From contig NC_045141.1 in NCBI RefSeq assembly GCF_008831285.2, positions 16,230,106 through 16,294,105 on the forward strand: a stretch of 64,000 nt of DNA, written 5' to 3'. Each line of letters begins with the position of its first letter. The stretch's first letter is position 1. A program made the position numbers and the translations under genes. Below are positions 36,033 to 48,124 of the stretch, one piece after another. Under the pieces are notes generated by a model. That model did not search any database and was not told where the DNA came from. It saw nothing but the letters and a program-made list of their open reading frames with translations. Source of the stretch: Nymphaea colorata (taxonomy: Eukaryota > Streptophyta > Magnoliopsida > Nymphaeales > Nymphaeaceae).

Positions 36033-36076
<44 letters not shown>

Positions 36077-39000
36077 CTGAGCTTCTACATCATGGAAGCC
36101 ACCAGGCCTCCGAGCTCCCCTAACTTTCCATTAACCCTAGTAGTTTTCCCTAATTTTTAGTTGGACAATGGAGACGTCATTGATTGTGTGGATTTTTACA
36201 GTCAGCCTGCCATGAAACATCCTTTCGTTAGAAGAGATCCCCAGGTATGGTTTTCTCTTTCTTTCTTTTGCAATTCAATGTTTTAAGACATAAGTTGTTA
36301 ACCACGTCACCTCTAAATATTTATTAAAGAAAAGGTCCCCTTCAGATTTGATGAACCTTAGTTGCATGAGTAGGAGAAGCCACAACACCGCCACCTAAGT
36401 TCACACATGATTTCTGTAGACCAAGTAAGAAGCACTAAACAGTGTATTTGTGTATGTGTGTGCATTTATTAAATGTTGATCACAGTTAAGAGCAAAATTT
36501 CCTCTGCAACGAGTAACAGCAGAAAAGAACAGATCTCATGGACTGACAAATGACAATTTGGAAGGGATTGACCTAAGAAGAGGGAGATGCCCACAAGGAA
36601 GTGTTCCATTTCTCAAGGCCACCAAAGCAGGGCCACTCAATCTGAGTGCTATTAATGATTTTAAAAGATCAAGCGCCAACTTCGTCCTCAGATCTAAAAC
36701 CATAAAGCCAGAAATGAATATGGAAAAGGACCATGAGGTTTGATTTCTCTCTTCCTCCTTTCTTCTTATATAATTTCTGAACTGTTAGCATAGAGAGTGA
36801 GTTCTAGTGCACCCAGTAGGTATGCAATAAAAAAAGAAAGAAGGTGAAGGCTAAGGTATATTGAAGATTTCTAAAAAGAAATAGCAGGGCTCTCTGTTGA
36901 ACACTAGGCATTCTGATCATTATGCACTCTAGTGCACAATTTTTTGTGCACCCGGGTGCATGTAACCAGCTTCGCTTCGGTTAATACAAGTGATTGGCAT
37001 GCACTTTTTTGCTCATCTAAGTTTATGATTTTGGTTGGATCGTGTCTCAAGCAACAAAGCTCTTACTATTGCTCCATTTAACATGCGAATGCATGGAACA
37101 CAGTATGCGACAATGAGGATAGCTGATGGAGACTATACAGGAGCTCAGGGAACTATCAATATTTGGCAACCCATTATCGAAGATTTCTTTGAGATAAGTG
37201 TCTCACAACTATGGGTTGCACGAAGATTTGATGATGAAAATATTGCAACACTTGAAGCTGGTTGGGCGGTATGTTTTAGCTTCTTTATCCCGCCATATTA
37301 TCAAAGAGACAAATAAATTATTTTCTTTAAAAAGTGGGTATCACTTTTTATTGATTAAGTTAACACTTTTGCCTTTTGATTAATGACAAAGGTGCATCGT
37401 ACCCTATTTGGAGATTACGTGCCGCGTTTTTTTATCTTGACAACGGTAATTATTTGTCTAACATTTCTTACACTATTGTTACTAATATATAATAAATATT
37501 GTTGTATACCAACAAGCAACACTTTACTAAATATCCAGGAAAGCATGCTTTTGCCATAAGTTTCATCCTGTCATGCCTCTTCTATATATAAAATCAAAGA
37601 CAAATATTACGTCGCCCAGATTTTCTGCACGCATGAAGCAAAAAATAGTTTCCTGGTTCTTGTTTCTCCAGAAAATATCCATAAGTTGAATGTTGACAAG
37701 TGTTTTATTATTTGATTCAACAGAATAACAGCTACGTGACACGACTATACTGTGATAACATCAAACACCCTCGCTACAACAATCAGCTGCAGTTTGTAAG
37801 ATACAACAGTAATTACATGGCCATAGGTTCGAAACTCAGTACATCAGTTAATGAAGGGGAGCAGAAAGTATTGCAAATCAAAATAGAAAAGGTACATAAT
37901 CTTCTTTACCGCACTACTTTAAGAGAGATAAGTTGTCCATGTATATGTTTGTTGTTTGTAAGGATGAGTCGATCTAGGAGCAAAATTTAATAGGGCCAAT
38001 GTGGCTCGTATTAGTTTCCATGGCGCCCTATTGCTTTGCAGACGATTTATCTTATAGGCCATTACAGGTCGATGTGTTTCAACCTACATCAATTACCTAA
38101 CTTATTTCTACATTAAAATTAAAAATAAAGTTTATTATTATTTATTATTTTACTTGCATGTTCTCCAATACATATCATAAAACCAACACAAGCCCCATAT
38201 CAACCGCCACATTAATCTTGCAGTGAGGTGCTAATATGGGATGACACCCATGAGTTTCACAGCATTGTAGCTAATTACTCGAACCAGCTTCGGCTTTGGC
38301 TGGGTGAGTGGAAGGTACTCGTAGAAGGGTTGAAACCCTCTCCCATTCCTTCTATCGTTGAGGTCCAGAGCTGCTTCAAGACTGGATGGACTTGTGGTAC
38401 ACTAATAAACTAGAATGTCGCACTACTATTATTTGCAAAGTAGCGTCCATAAGAATGAAACTGATGATAGAATCATCGGTCCTCCAACCCAACCAGCTGT
38501 GCTATGCCACTCATAGCTAATAACTCCAACCCTCACAGGCACATGATTTTAACGTTGTATTATTTAGCTGAACCAAAATATAGACCAAGGTCAAAGTTCC
38601 AATGCCTCATGACACATGGTGCAGTCATCACATTGTTAGCATAAACCCAAAAAAATGAATGTTAATCGAGTAACATATTATGTATAAGAAAGGAGAAAAC
38701 GTAGGTATCACTGATTACTAATGCGTTTTCCTTGTGAACAGAATACTTACGGAAATTGGGACCTTTCGGTCGACGGCCACATGATCGGATATTGGCCACA
38801 TGAAAATTACGGCGATGGTTTTCCCCTAGCCACGGAGCTTCAATGGGGGGGCGAGATAGTAAACAAACAGAGCAAGGGAAGACATACGAGCACCCAGATG
38901 GGCAGCGGCCAATTCTCAAAGGAAGCGATAGGGAAGGCTGCTTTCATCAGCAACATAGGCTTATTCGACAAGGACAACAAATATTCGGATGCCCCAGAGG

Positions 39001-39122
39001 AGCCTGATGGCATCATTACTCATCCCGATTGCTATGATTTAACATATTGGGAACGTGATGCACAATATGGCCGCTACATAACTATGGGTGGACCTGGATA
39101 TGATAAAGATAGATGTCCTTGA
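34586..39122 (+). CDS. Neprosin-family glutamic peptidase (DUF239/DUF4409), seven exons, 414 aa
   Basis: Secreted protein with an N-terminal activation region and a C-terminal neprosin domain; pitcher-plant neprosin is a prolyl endopeptidase using two glutamates. Exons are 34586-34726, 36161-36244, 36486-36737, 37104-37268, 37392-37445, 37724-37891 and 38742-39122, all phase 0. A signal peptide is visible (VPALLVCFIFLFSHCLL, residues 8-24). The propeptide has IDCVDFYSQPAMKHP and RRGRCPQGSVP. Exon 4 rejoins as H-E-Y-A, the usual domain start. Family motifs are GTINIW, LEAGWA (candidate catalytic Glu210), GYWP and LQWGGEI (candidate Glu326), STQMGSG and a C-terminal GGPGYDKDRCP. An in-frame ATG 14 codons upstream (34544) is possible, but the signal peptide fits the chosen start. 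Most plant neprosin-domain proteins are uncharacterised. Confidence 0.93.
36041..36073. repeat. (TA)n microsatellite in neprosin intron 1
   Basis: About 16 TA units, 88 bases before the exon 2 acceptor (36160). Confidence 0.95.
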
Positions 39123-39560
39123 TTATCTAAAATTGTTGCCCATGCTCCTCCACCCCCATCCATATATAAATTCCATTTCCTATTGATATTTTGTCATTTG
39201 TGTTGCTTGAATCCCCAGTGATTATCATTGATCTACTAAACTATTATCCCTCCCCCTCTTCGGATCCCCAATGAAATATCCTTTTTCTTCTGTCATTTTG
39301 TTATGTGCATTGTTGGTATGGGTTATTTTTGCTGTATAATTACAAAATACGTTGCAACCATAGTCACAAAAAGCATGTTACAAAAGCAAAAAAAAAATCA
39401 AATCAGCCAAAAAAAGGCAAATGGAAAAAAATATTTTTTCCAGTTTTTTTTTCATTTTAGGCATTTTTTAATGTCAAACTGCTTGTTTTTATTTTTTAAT
39501 TTTTATTTGTTGCTCATCGATTGTTTTATTAGCTTTATCATCCTTGTCCTGCTCTAATGC
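39123..39560. other. 3' flank of the neprosin gene, no gene seen
   Basis: Contains the probable 3'UTR (CAATGAAATATCC near 39270) and homopolymer-rich AT sequence. It ends with AATGC (39556-39560), the target site duplicated by the retrotransposon insertion. Confidence 0.6.
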
Positions 39561-39760
39561 TGTTAGACGTTATGCAAATCTAGTCGATATAGGCAAGTTG
39601 AATCTCTCCAAAGATTTCACCATTGTAAAATACCTCTTTTCTTTCCTTTTTATGAGGATCAGATAACGCTTGGACGTTATGCTCACTCTTGTATAAATAT
39701 TGTATTTTGATTACCATACAATTAATCAATTTTTAGTTTTCTTCCGCCCATTGTTTATCA
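39561..39760 (+). repeat. 5' LTR of the copia element
   Basis: 200 bp, TGTTAGACGTTATGC ... TTGTTTATCA. A TATA-like sequence (TTGTATAAATATTG) near 39690 would drive element transcription. It differs from the 3' LTR at 8 positions, with no indels. Confidence 0.95.
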
Positions 39761-39773
39761 TGGTATCAGAGCC
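39761..39773 (+). other. Primer-binding site of the copia element
   Basis: TGGTATCAGAGCC directly follows the 5' LTR; this is the common plant copia site complementary to the 3' end of methionine initiator tRNA. Confidence 0.9.
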
Positions 39774-40534
39774 TGGTCGAAGTCACCGGGGCGAGCACCC
39801 GTACTTGATCTTCCGCAGCACCAGAGGATTCTGCAACGGAAGTCTTGCTGGTGTTTCCTTGCAGTAGAAACCCTTCTGTTCAATAGAAATCCTGCGCGCA
39901 GCCCCTGTTCTTCTGTTTACCACCACCGGTGCCGGCAACCGTTGGCCTCCATAGTGCTCAGGCAGCACCCTCTATTCGTTCTGGTTCCAACGAGCCCAAG
40001 CTCTACCGGAACCGACGCCTGAGCCAGCCGGAATCTCCAGATTTCTGGCCGCCTTCCCTGCACTGTTTTTCTTCTTCACAAACCACTGCCTGCCAACTTC
40101 AGAAATTTGCCGTTATTTCCACCGACCATCTCTCACCCTGAGACTAAACAGGAATCATCGTCTCTCTGTTGTGCTTCCAACGGTCCGTTGCTCGACCGAT
40201 TCCGACACCGGTGCTGGCCGGAATCACAGTTTTTCCGACTGCCTGTCCCTTTTTTACCCTGTTTTTGGGCGACCCTTATTTCCCCTGTTTTGGGTGAGAC
40301 GTTTTTAACGGCTGTTGCTGCGTCCTTGCTTCAGCCGACCTCATTACAAGACAGCAGAATCGCCTCTGCTTCCTCCTCTCTGCCTCATTTTTCTCTCCGA
40401 TTTTGGAAAAATGCTCAATTTCAGGCGACAAAGGAGAAAATCCCCTTGGAAACTGAACATGCCATTCCAGCCACAAGCAGGCGACCGATCGAGGGGGACG
40501 CGAACAGATCTGAGTACCTCTGTAATCTGAGCTA

Positions 40535-41757
40535 ATGGACCAGATGCAGAGTCTGGCCGGTGTGGACGAAGGAGTGTCATCTCAACATGCATATGACGAA
40601 GACAATCCCTTTTATCTCCATCATTCGGACAATCCTGCCCAACCCTTAACTGGTGAAAACTATGAAGTTTGGCATCGTGCTATGACAATGGCTTTGGCAG
40701 CTAAGAACAAACTTGGTTTTGTCGATGGTTCTATTCCTCAACCAACATCTCCTAAATCTCTTGTTGTTTCTTGGGAGCGATGCAACAATATGGTTTTGAT
40801 GCAACAATATGGTTTTGTCTTGGCTGCTGAATTCTCTTCATAAAACCTTATCGTCAACAGTGGTTTATGCTAACAACGCAACGCATGTTTGGACTGAACT
40901 TAAAATTCAGTTTTCTCAGTCCAATGCTCCTAGACTTTATCATACAAATGCAGATTATTAACTGCAAACAATTGCGGTCCTCCATTGGTGTTTATTATAC
41001 TCAACTTAAATCTCTATGGGATGAGTATGATTCATATGTTATTTTGCCTACATGTGATTGTGGTGCCATGCGACAAGTTAAGGAGATATATGAACAACAG
41101 CGTTTGCTTGAATTTTTAATGGGGCTCAATGAAAGCTACAGTGCTATTCGCAGCCAAATTCTTCTTATTGAGCCAACGCCTTCTATTCCACGTGCTTATT
41201 CTTTGCTTGTTCAAGAAGAGCGTCAACGAGAAGTCCACGTTTCTCTACCATCTGAAAGTATTTCTGCTGCAGCCATTCAACGACGAAATAATGATAGGGA
41301 CTTTAACGTTAAGTTTAAAGGCAAACCATGTATGCAATGTGAGCATTGTGGAAGAATGGGGCACACTAAGGCCCGCTGGTATCACATACATGGTTTTCCT
41401 AAGATGGGCGTCTCTAATTCTCAAAGCCAGCAGCCTAAGGTAAACTCTTCAACTTCTGATGCTTTATTGCCCACTCATTCACCATCAAAATCTCCAACCG
41501 GTGGCGTCAACTTCACTCCAGATTTGTACCGTCAATTCATGGATTTCTTAAACACACAAACTCCCAAAGTTAACATTGCAGGTATGATACTCCAGCCTAT
41601 AGCTTGTTCTGTTTATTCACCAAAGTGGATTATAGATACCGGAGCCACCCATCATATGGCAAGCTCCATTTCTATTCTCTCTTTTCCTATTCCAGCTGAT
41701 TGTAACCCTATTAAAATGCCAAATGGATCAACCACACCTGTCACTCATAGAGGATAG
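40535..41757 (+). pseudogene. Copia gag and protease region, broken
   Basis: Gag begins at the ATG at 40535 and carries FYLHHSDNP, LTGENYEVWHRAM and later FLMGLNESYSAIRSQIL. It stops at 40841-40843 (TAA) and reading resumes in another frame from 40867. The nucleocapsid zinc knuckle near 41338-41383 has CEHCGRMGH, but the last cysteine of CX2CX4HX4C is Trp. The protease motif IDTGATHHM (about 41632-41658) keeps the catalytic Asp. A TAG at 41755-41757 ends the frame. This is a non-functional protein by sequence. Confidence 0.92.
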
Positions 41758-44700
41758 GTTCGATTAAATCCATTTCTCACGTTGTCCAATGTTCTTTGTG
41801 TCCCAACCTTTTCATTTAATCTTGTTTCAGTCCCTAAACTTGTCATTGAAAATAACTGTGATGTTATTTTTAATGATTCTTGTTGCATTGTTCAGGACCG
41901 TCACTCGAAGAGGATGATTGGGCGGGGTAAATTGGAGAATGGCCTATATGTTTTGGAGATTGAGAAACCAGCCGCTGCACATGTGATGTCGGATTCTTCA
42001 ACCTTATGGCACTACCGTCTTGGTCATCCTTCATTCTCTAGACTCAAAACTTTATTTAGTTTTCTTGATTTGTCTCATGTTGATGAACATTGTTCAATTT
42101 ATCGTCTTGCCAAACAATCTCGTTTACCATTTCCCAATAGTTCAATCTCTACTACCAGATGTTTTCAATTGCTTCATTGTGATATTTGGGGAGGCTACCA
42201 AACGGAGTCACTTTTTGGTGTATATTAATTTTTGACTATTGTCGATGATTTTTCTAGATCCACATGGGTATATTTGATGCGTTACAAACATGAAACCTTT
42301 TTTGTAATTCAAAATTTTATGTGTATGATGGAAAATCAGTTTCACACAAGGATAAAAAAGCTTCGTAGTGACAATGGCCTAGAATTTTTTTCCAATGATA
42401 TGACCCAATTTTTACAAACCAAGGGCATAGAAAGACAACACTCTTGTGTCGGCACCCCACAACAAAATGGAGTTGTCGAGCGAAAGCGTAAAGATCTCCT
42501 CAACATAGCTCGCGCCCTTAGGTTTCAAGCTAAACTTCCTTTGAAATTTTGGGGAGATTGTGTCTTGACAACAGCATATTTATTAAACCGTTTGCCCACA
42601 AAACCATTTAAGGACAACATTCCTTTCGAAATTCTTCATGACAAACGTCCAACTTATAATCATATTCGGACATTCGGATGTCTATGTTATGCATATAATA
42701 TTTCAAAACGTCATAAATTTGACGCTCGTTCGCGAAAATATGTCCTTATTGGATATCCGTTTGGACAAAGTGCTTATAAACTTTACAATCTTGAAACACA
42801 TCAAGTCTTTACAAGTCGTGACGTTCATTTTTAAGAACATGAGTTTCCTTTTTCTCGCATCAAAGATAGTGATAGTCGGCTTGTGTTACCTCTCCCTACA
42901 CGTGAATCTCTTGAATATGACTACATGGTTCCTAGTCCTGATTCCATATCTCACGAAACTACCACCATATTGTCACATGAACACTCTCTGTCAACCTCAC
43001 CACACGAACCTCCACCACCCACTATGCCACAACCTGCCCCCAACGATACCACTATTAGTCACCTACCATTAAGGCGTTCTACTCGGCAGCACATGGTACC
43101 ATCTCGTCTACAAGACTATCGATGCTTCTACTCTACTTCACTCAAATCCTCTAATTCGGGTAATGGTACTAACCCTACAACACCAACACATCACCCAATG
43201 CACCATTCTCTTCATCTTGATAATTTCTCTCAGTGTCACCAAGCCTTTTTAACTACTATTCTCAACAACATAGAACTGTCTTCTTTCAATGAGGCAATAC
43301 AATATCAGGAATGGAGAGATGCTATGGATGCTGAGCTTCAAGCGTTAGAGGCAAACTGTACTTGGGAAATCACTTCTCTTCCACCAGGCAAAAAACCCAT
43401 TGGTTGTTGCTGGGTTTACAAAATCAAGTATAAAGCCAACGGATCTGTTGACAGATATAAGGCGCGACTCGTTGCTAAAGGATATACACAAACTGAAGGT
43501 ATCGACTACACCGAGACTTTTTCTCCCGTTGCCAAAATTATGACTATTCGATGCCTTCTATCCATTGCTGCTATTAAAGGGTGGTCTCTTTACCAAGTCG
43601 ACGTCAATAATGCATTTCTTCATGGAGATTTGCAAGAATAAGTCTATATGTCTCTTCCACCTGGTTTTACCCGACAAGGGGAGAACATTGTCTCTCGGCT
43701 AAAGAAATCTCTTTATGGGTTGAAACAGTCATCTCAGAATTGGTTTTTTAAACTCACTGAGTTCCTTCAACACCTTGATTTTTCTCAATCTAAGGCAGAT
43801 TACTCCTTGTTCTGTAAGGTCAACAAGAATGGCAGTATTTTTATCGTGGTATATGTTGACGACATTATTATTGCAGGGGATAATCAACAAGCCATTGATC
43901 AATTGAAGGTCATAATCAATGGTAAATTTCAATTGAAAGATTTAGGAGAACTTAAATATTTTTTGGGCATTGAAGTTGTAAGATCAAAACGTGGAATTTT
44001 TCTTTCTCAAAAGAAATATATAATGGACACTCTCCATGAAGCTGGATATAGTGGGGTCAAACCAAGTGACACACCAATGGAACAACATCTAAAGGTAGAT
44101 GATGAAAAAGGTGAACTATTAGACGACCCTACTTTCTTCAGAAAAATTATTGGTTGTCTAGTCTATTTGACCATCACACGACCGGATATTCTTCATAGTG
44201 TCCATATTTTAAGTCAGTTCATGGCACACCCAAGAACCACTCACTTGAAAATCGCTTTTCGCATCCTTCGATATATTAAATCATCACCTGGACACGGTAT
44301 TCTTTTATCATCTAATAGCAACATTGTTGTTAAAGGATTCTGCGACTCGGATTGGGCCTCATGCCCAATGACAAGGAGATCAACTTCTGGATTCTGCATA
44401 TTTATGGGAGACAATCCAATATCATGGAAGGTCAAGAAGCAATCCACTGTATCAAAGTTTTCAGCAGAAGCAGAGTATAGAGCCATGGCTCTAGCCACTT
44501 GTGAAATGACTTGGATAAAATATATTCTTAAAAATTTTGGAATCATTCATGAGCAGCCTATGGAGTTACATTGTGACAATAATGCAACAATACATATCGC
44601 TGCAAACCCGGTGTTTCATGAAAGGACTAAGCATATAGAGATAGACTGTCATGTTGTTTGCGAGAAAATCCAAAGTAAAGAAATCTGCACCAAACACACA

Positions 44701-44812
44701 CGTAAACTCTGAAAATCAAGTTGCTGATATCTTTACAAAGCCTTTAGAAAAGGAATCATTTTTCAAGTTAAGAGGTATGTTGGCCTTAATTGACCCAGGA
44801 GCTCCAACTTGA
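41758..44812 (+). pseudogene. Copia integrase, reverse transcriptase and RNase H region, broken
   Basis: Same frame as the second gag segment. Visible in order are the pre-integrase motif (LWHYRLGHPS), the integrase core (DDFSRSTWVYLM, KLRSDNGLEF, QQNGVVERK), the reverse transcriptase ([35 protein letters not shown], active site YVDDI) and RNase H (CDSDWASCPMTRRST, SAEAEYRAMA). Single in-frame stops occur at 42226-42228, 42832-42834 and 43639-43641. A frameshift near 44690 separates the last segment (VADIFTKPLEKE), which ends with the stop at 44810-44812, just before the polypurine tract. I list the breaks only; the element would need proteins from elsewhere to move. Confidence 0.92.
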
Positions 44813-44819
44813 AGGGGAG
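44811..44819 (+). other. Polypurine tract of the copia element
   Basis: GAAGGGGAG immediately before the 3' LTR; plus-strand priming site of LTR elements. Confidence 0.85.
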
Positions 44820-45019
44820 TGTTAGACGTTATGCAAATCTAGTCGATATAGGCAAGTTGAGTCTCTCCAAAGATTTCACCGTTGTAAAATACCTCTTTTC
44901 TTTCCTTTTTATGATGATCAGATAACGCTTGGACGTTATGTTCACTTTTGTATAAATACTGTATTTTGATTACCATACAATTAATCAATTTTTAGTTTTC
45001 TTCGGCTCATTGTTTATCA
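44820..45019 (+). repeat. 3' LTR of the copia element
   Basis: 200 bp, TGTTAGACGTTATGC to TTGTTTATCA, followed by the AATGC target duplicate (45020-45024). Confidence 0.95.
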
Positions 45020-45024
45020 AATGC

Positions 45025-45606
45025 GCTATCATAAAGCTGCAGAAATGAATTAGATGGAAGAAAGCTAACCCAAGATGCAATAAAGACTCTACTGCAACAC
45101 TAAAGATAAGAAACCAGACTATGGCCGGTGCACCACCAGGTCAGGCCAACCTAGAACTTCTCGGGAAGGGACGACCACCCGTCAATCAAGCAGCTCTCTC
45201 TTATGACGACGGAACTAATAACACCTAGTCTTAAAAATAAGAAAACTCAGAGCTTGACAACCCTTGAAGTTCTCGCCAAAAAATAAGAAAACTCAGAGCT
45301 TGACAACCCTTAAAGTTCTCGCCAATGTCATTTCGTTATCCAGCCACACACTTCTTTTACTGCCGAACCCTCTTTTTTATAAATGCTTTCGGTTTACCTA
45401 AAAAGGAAAAGGAAAATGGAAGTTGCGTTTGACACGTTTCCCTTAGTTCTTGTATGCGTATGAGACGCAGTCTTATCATGTGCTGGTTACGAAACATGGA
45501 AAAGCAAGAAAGGGTGTTGAAGGAGTTGATGTGTAGATTTTGAAGGTACGAAAAGCAACCATATAGGCACACATGCTAATGGGTTTAAGAGAAGTTAGCA
45601 ACCTCA
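45025..45606. other. Intergenic between copia element and segmental duplication, no gene seen
   Basis: Includes a short direct repeat (AAATAAGAAAACTCAGAGCTTGACAACCCTT-type units, about 45234-45324, roughly 50-bp period). No coding sequence is recognised. Homology to the second copy begins at about 45607. Confidence 0.5.
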
Positions 45607-48124
45607 GTCTTCGTCTTAGTATTGTATAATTTTATGAACTTAAAATTCAGCAGCAACTAAAATGGCTAATAAACCCAACACATCTCCTCAGCATGTTTGT
45701 TTCTTCCAGATAGATATATATATTTAGTTAGATCACCTTGTAATATTTTGTGTTGAAGACGGTGTTCAGCACCTGTGATATATATCTGGGATCTACATAG
45801 CAGGACAGGGTCATGAAAATGTACTTCAATAAAGGAAAGTGGACACACAAAACCCTCTGCAAGTGTTTCTCAATTTCCTCATTCTCTGTCCATCTTCTTA
45901 CGTTTTTTTTTTCCTCATGCCCAGCCTGCTCTAGTTATAGTATCAAGGCAATTTGTTTGCAGTGTTTTCCTTTAAAGTATCATCTCATGGACTGTTTTCA
46001 GGAAATTCCTTGTTTTAGGACATCAAAAAGTATAAGAAATAAGGCAATAGCTTCGCTGTCCTTACCTTAGCTGTGGTAGCAAGCCAGTTATTTTCATGAA
46101 GAGATTACGCTCCAGAGGCTGGCCCTAGACAGTGGAACATTGACCTTGAACTTTGTGCAACAATCCAGAAAGAATTATGTTGTTTTCCTTCTTTATGGTG
46201 GTAATGATACAGGGCCACCTAATCTTTGCTCTTGAAACTTAGTTATCAAGTTAGTTGGGGTGGGGTGTTGGGAAGTTAGTTGTCAACGCCGTCAAACTAT
46301 TTTCACTTTTAAGAATGTTGATGTGGACCTGGTGCTAGACAAGGTTCGTCATCTCATATCAATTATAAATTTGATGGGGGACTCCTTGGCTTTCAATTGG
46401 GAATCCAGAAGAACATACATTATGCAGCTTGGGGTCCTCTTAATTTTTGGAAAGTTGCCAAGTTGGTGACAAGAAAGTTGTTCCTTTTAAAGTTTTTTAC
46501 AGCTAACAACTATAATTTAGACTACTTCGAGGAAATTTTTTCTACTGCAGTACAGTTTAGTTTTATAGAAGGCTACATATTGGTGACTGTTTTATACACA
46601 TTCTGGGTCTTTGGCTTGGTCAGCATTGTTCTATGTTTCCTTGGAATTTATCCTTTTTCCTTGTTTTACAGGTTGTGCTACTCAGTTGCTGAACATCATA
46701 GTGCAGTAGTCCCTTGGCAAATAGTCGTTGAAAAGAGAGGTTTAGTTCTGCTGTTGTCAGTTTGACAAAAGATGAAGCTCCTAACAGCTTTGAAGAATAC
46801 AGAGCTTCTTGTTCTACATCATGTATCAATACAATACTAGGTACTTCTCCCATCATTACCTAAGCAGATCCCAATGATAGTAGACTTTTGTGCTTTAAAT
46901 ATAATTTGAACAAAGTCTCGTGCATCTGCATTCATCTAAAATATTGTCATGGCAATGGTTAGGTGCAATGTTCTTGTTTTTTTGAAATAAAAGCTTGCCA
47001 CGTTGATGTAGATATTACAAGAACAATTTCTTTAGTATCAGATTTAGTGAAATGTCTGTTTTCTTTTATCCTGTAGCGCATGAAGTCAACTAGGGGAGGA
47101 TGTGTTTTTCCAAAATAAAATCATGTTTTCTTAGACCAATAAAATTTACATGCTAAGTGAGCCATAGATTTTACATGCATTTAATCTCTTCTTTTCATGT
47201 GCAAATGACATGATTCAGAACTTGTTATTTGTTATAATTAGACTATGCAAATAATATCTTCAAGCTTGAATGACCATTTGATATATAATTGCATGAGTTC
47301 ATTCAGGGGCATGGGTAATACACATCATGACATACTGATAGACACCAGGTACGGGATCGCAGGTCGGGTCCAGTGGACTGAGCCGGTAACATCAATAAAT
47401 GGAGTCAGTAGGCCAGAACTGGAGATTATCACAGAAATTATCACAGAACTGGAGAATTGCTAATCCGGGATTAGGGTTGGTGTGCATGTGTTTTCCTAAA
47501 GAGTACTTTTGTAAGGAGTTGTACCATGCAGTTAATGTGGCTAACACATACTTAGAACTTGAGGCAATCTAGTAAATATGGACGGTAACACCTAATTAAG
47601 GACGTTATATATAGAGGTGCAATTTGGCTCGACATTTGGCGTTTTGAGTTACTTCTTCGAAAAAGTTAATAGAAAGGTAGAAGCAAAATAATTGAAAATG
47701 TATGACTTGAAAAGCAATCACCAACGGTGATGTCTACTCAGATTTTATGAGTTGAAAAAAAAAAAAACACTGTTAAACTTAATATACTAAGATGCAATTC
47801 TGCACATAATTGAATTCTAGTTTTGTAGAGTCACCCAGCTATCTACTAAGGATCATTCAATTTTAACATGATAGACGGTTAAGAGAAAAACAATAAGAAA
47901 AAGGTGATGAGTATTTTTGTTATCTAATATTATTGTAGTCGGATTTGTGAACTGATGAGGAAAAATAAGAGAACGGGGCTAGCCAGCTTTTATTAAAGTA
48001 TCTTTACACACACACACACTAATAAACAGCTTTAAACTGTTTGAGTGCATTTATTTATTCGAAAGCCTTCTATTACACTGGTTCAAATTCAACTGGAATC
48101 GTTAATGGTTCTCAAATAGTTATA
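45607..48124. repeat. Segmental duplication, copy A, non-coding left part
   Basis: Collinear with 60291-63099. Both contain CTTAGTATTGTATAATTTTATG, the cysteine-desulfurase fragment and GGAGTTGTACCATGCAGTTA, and both lead into an O-methyltransferase last exon. Indels separate the copies (for example 13 extra bases here near 45643). Short frames conserved in both copies (about 46140-46465) have no recognised product and are interrupted, so I read them as non-coding or degraded gene sequence. Confidence 0.8.
46672..46841 (+). pseudogene. Cysteine desulfurase (NFS2/SufS-like) exon fragment, copy A
   Basis: After an acceptor-like TTTTACAG, the sequence reads SVAEHHSAVVPWQIVVEKRG, the conserved PLP-binding His block of plastid SufS-type cysteine desulfurases, and further on KNTELLVLHHVS, the next conserved block. 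Frames change after the start (one extra base before SVAEHH), after LLLS (into VSLTKDEAP) and again before KNTELL, so it is not functional. NFS2 provides sulfur for plastid Fe-S clusters. The rest of that gene, including the catalytic Lys and Cys regions, is absent. Because an intron boundary is kept, it derives from genomic DNA, not mRNA. Confidence 0.75.

Larger units (their letters stand above)
39561..45019 (+). mobile_element. Ty1/copia LTR retrotransposon, structurally complete, coding region decayed
   Basis: A 5459-bp element. It has 200-bp LTRs (39561-39760 and 44820-45019) starting TG and ending CA, and a perfect 5-bp target duplication AATGC on both sides (39556-39560; 45020-45024). 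The primer-binding site is TGGTATCAGAGCC (39761-39773, matching the 3' end of initiator tRNA-Met) and the polypurine tract is GAAGGGGAG (44811-44819). The order gag, protease, integrase, reverse transcriptase, RNase H is that of copia. The LTRs differ at 8 of 200 positions, so the insertion is fairly recent, but in-frame stops and frameshifts make it unable to encode its proteins. Confidence 0.96.

Noticed and set aside
37035-37103. Extension of neprosin exon 4 upstream to about 37029
   Set aside because: No acceptor gives a phase 0 junction there; the ACACAG acceptor at 37098-37103 restores the family's H-E-Y-A junction with the preceding exon.
46140-46465. Short frames conserved in both segmental duplicates (for example NYVVFLLYGGNDTGPPNLC)
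   Set aside because: Conservation is explained by recent duplication; stops and frame changes differ and no family is recognised.
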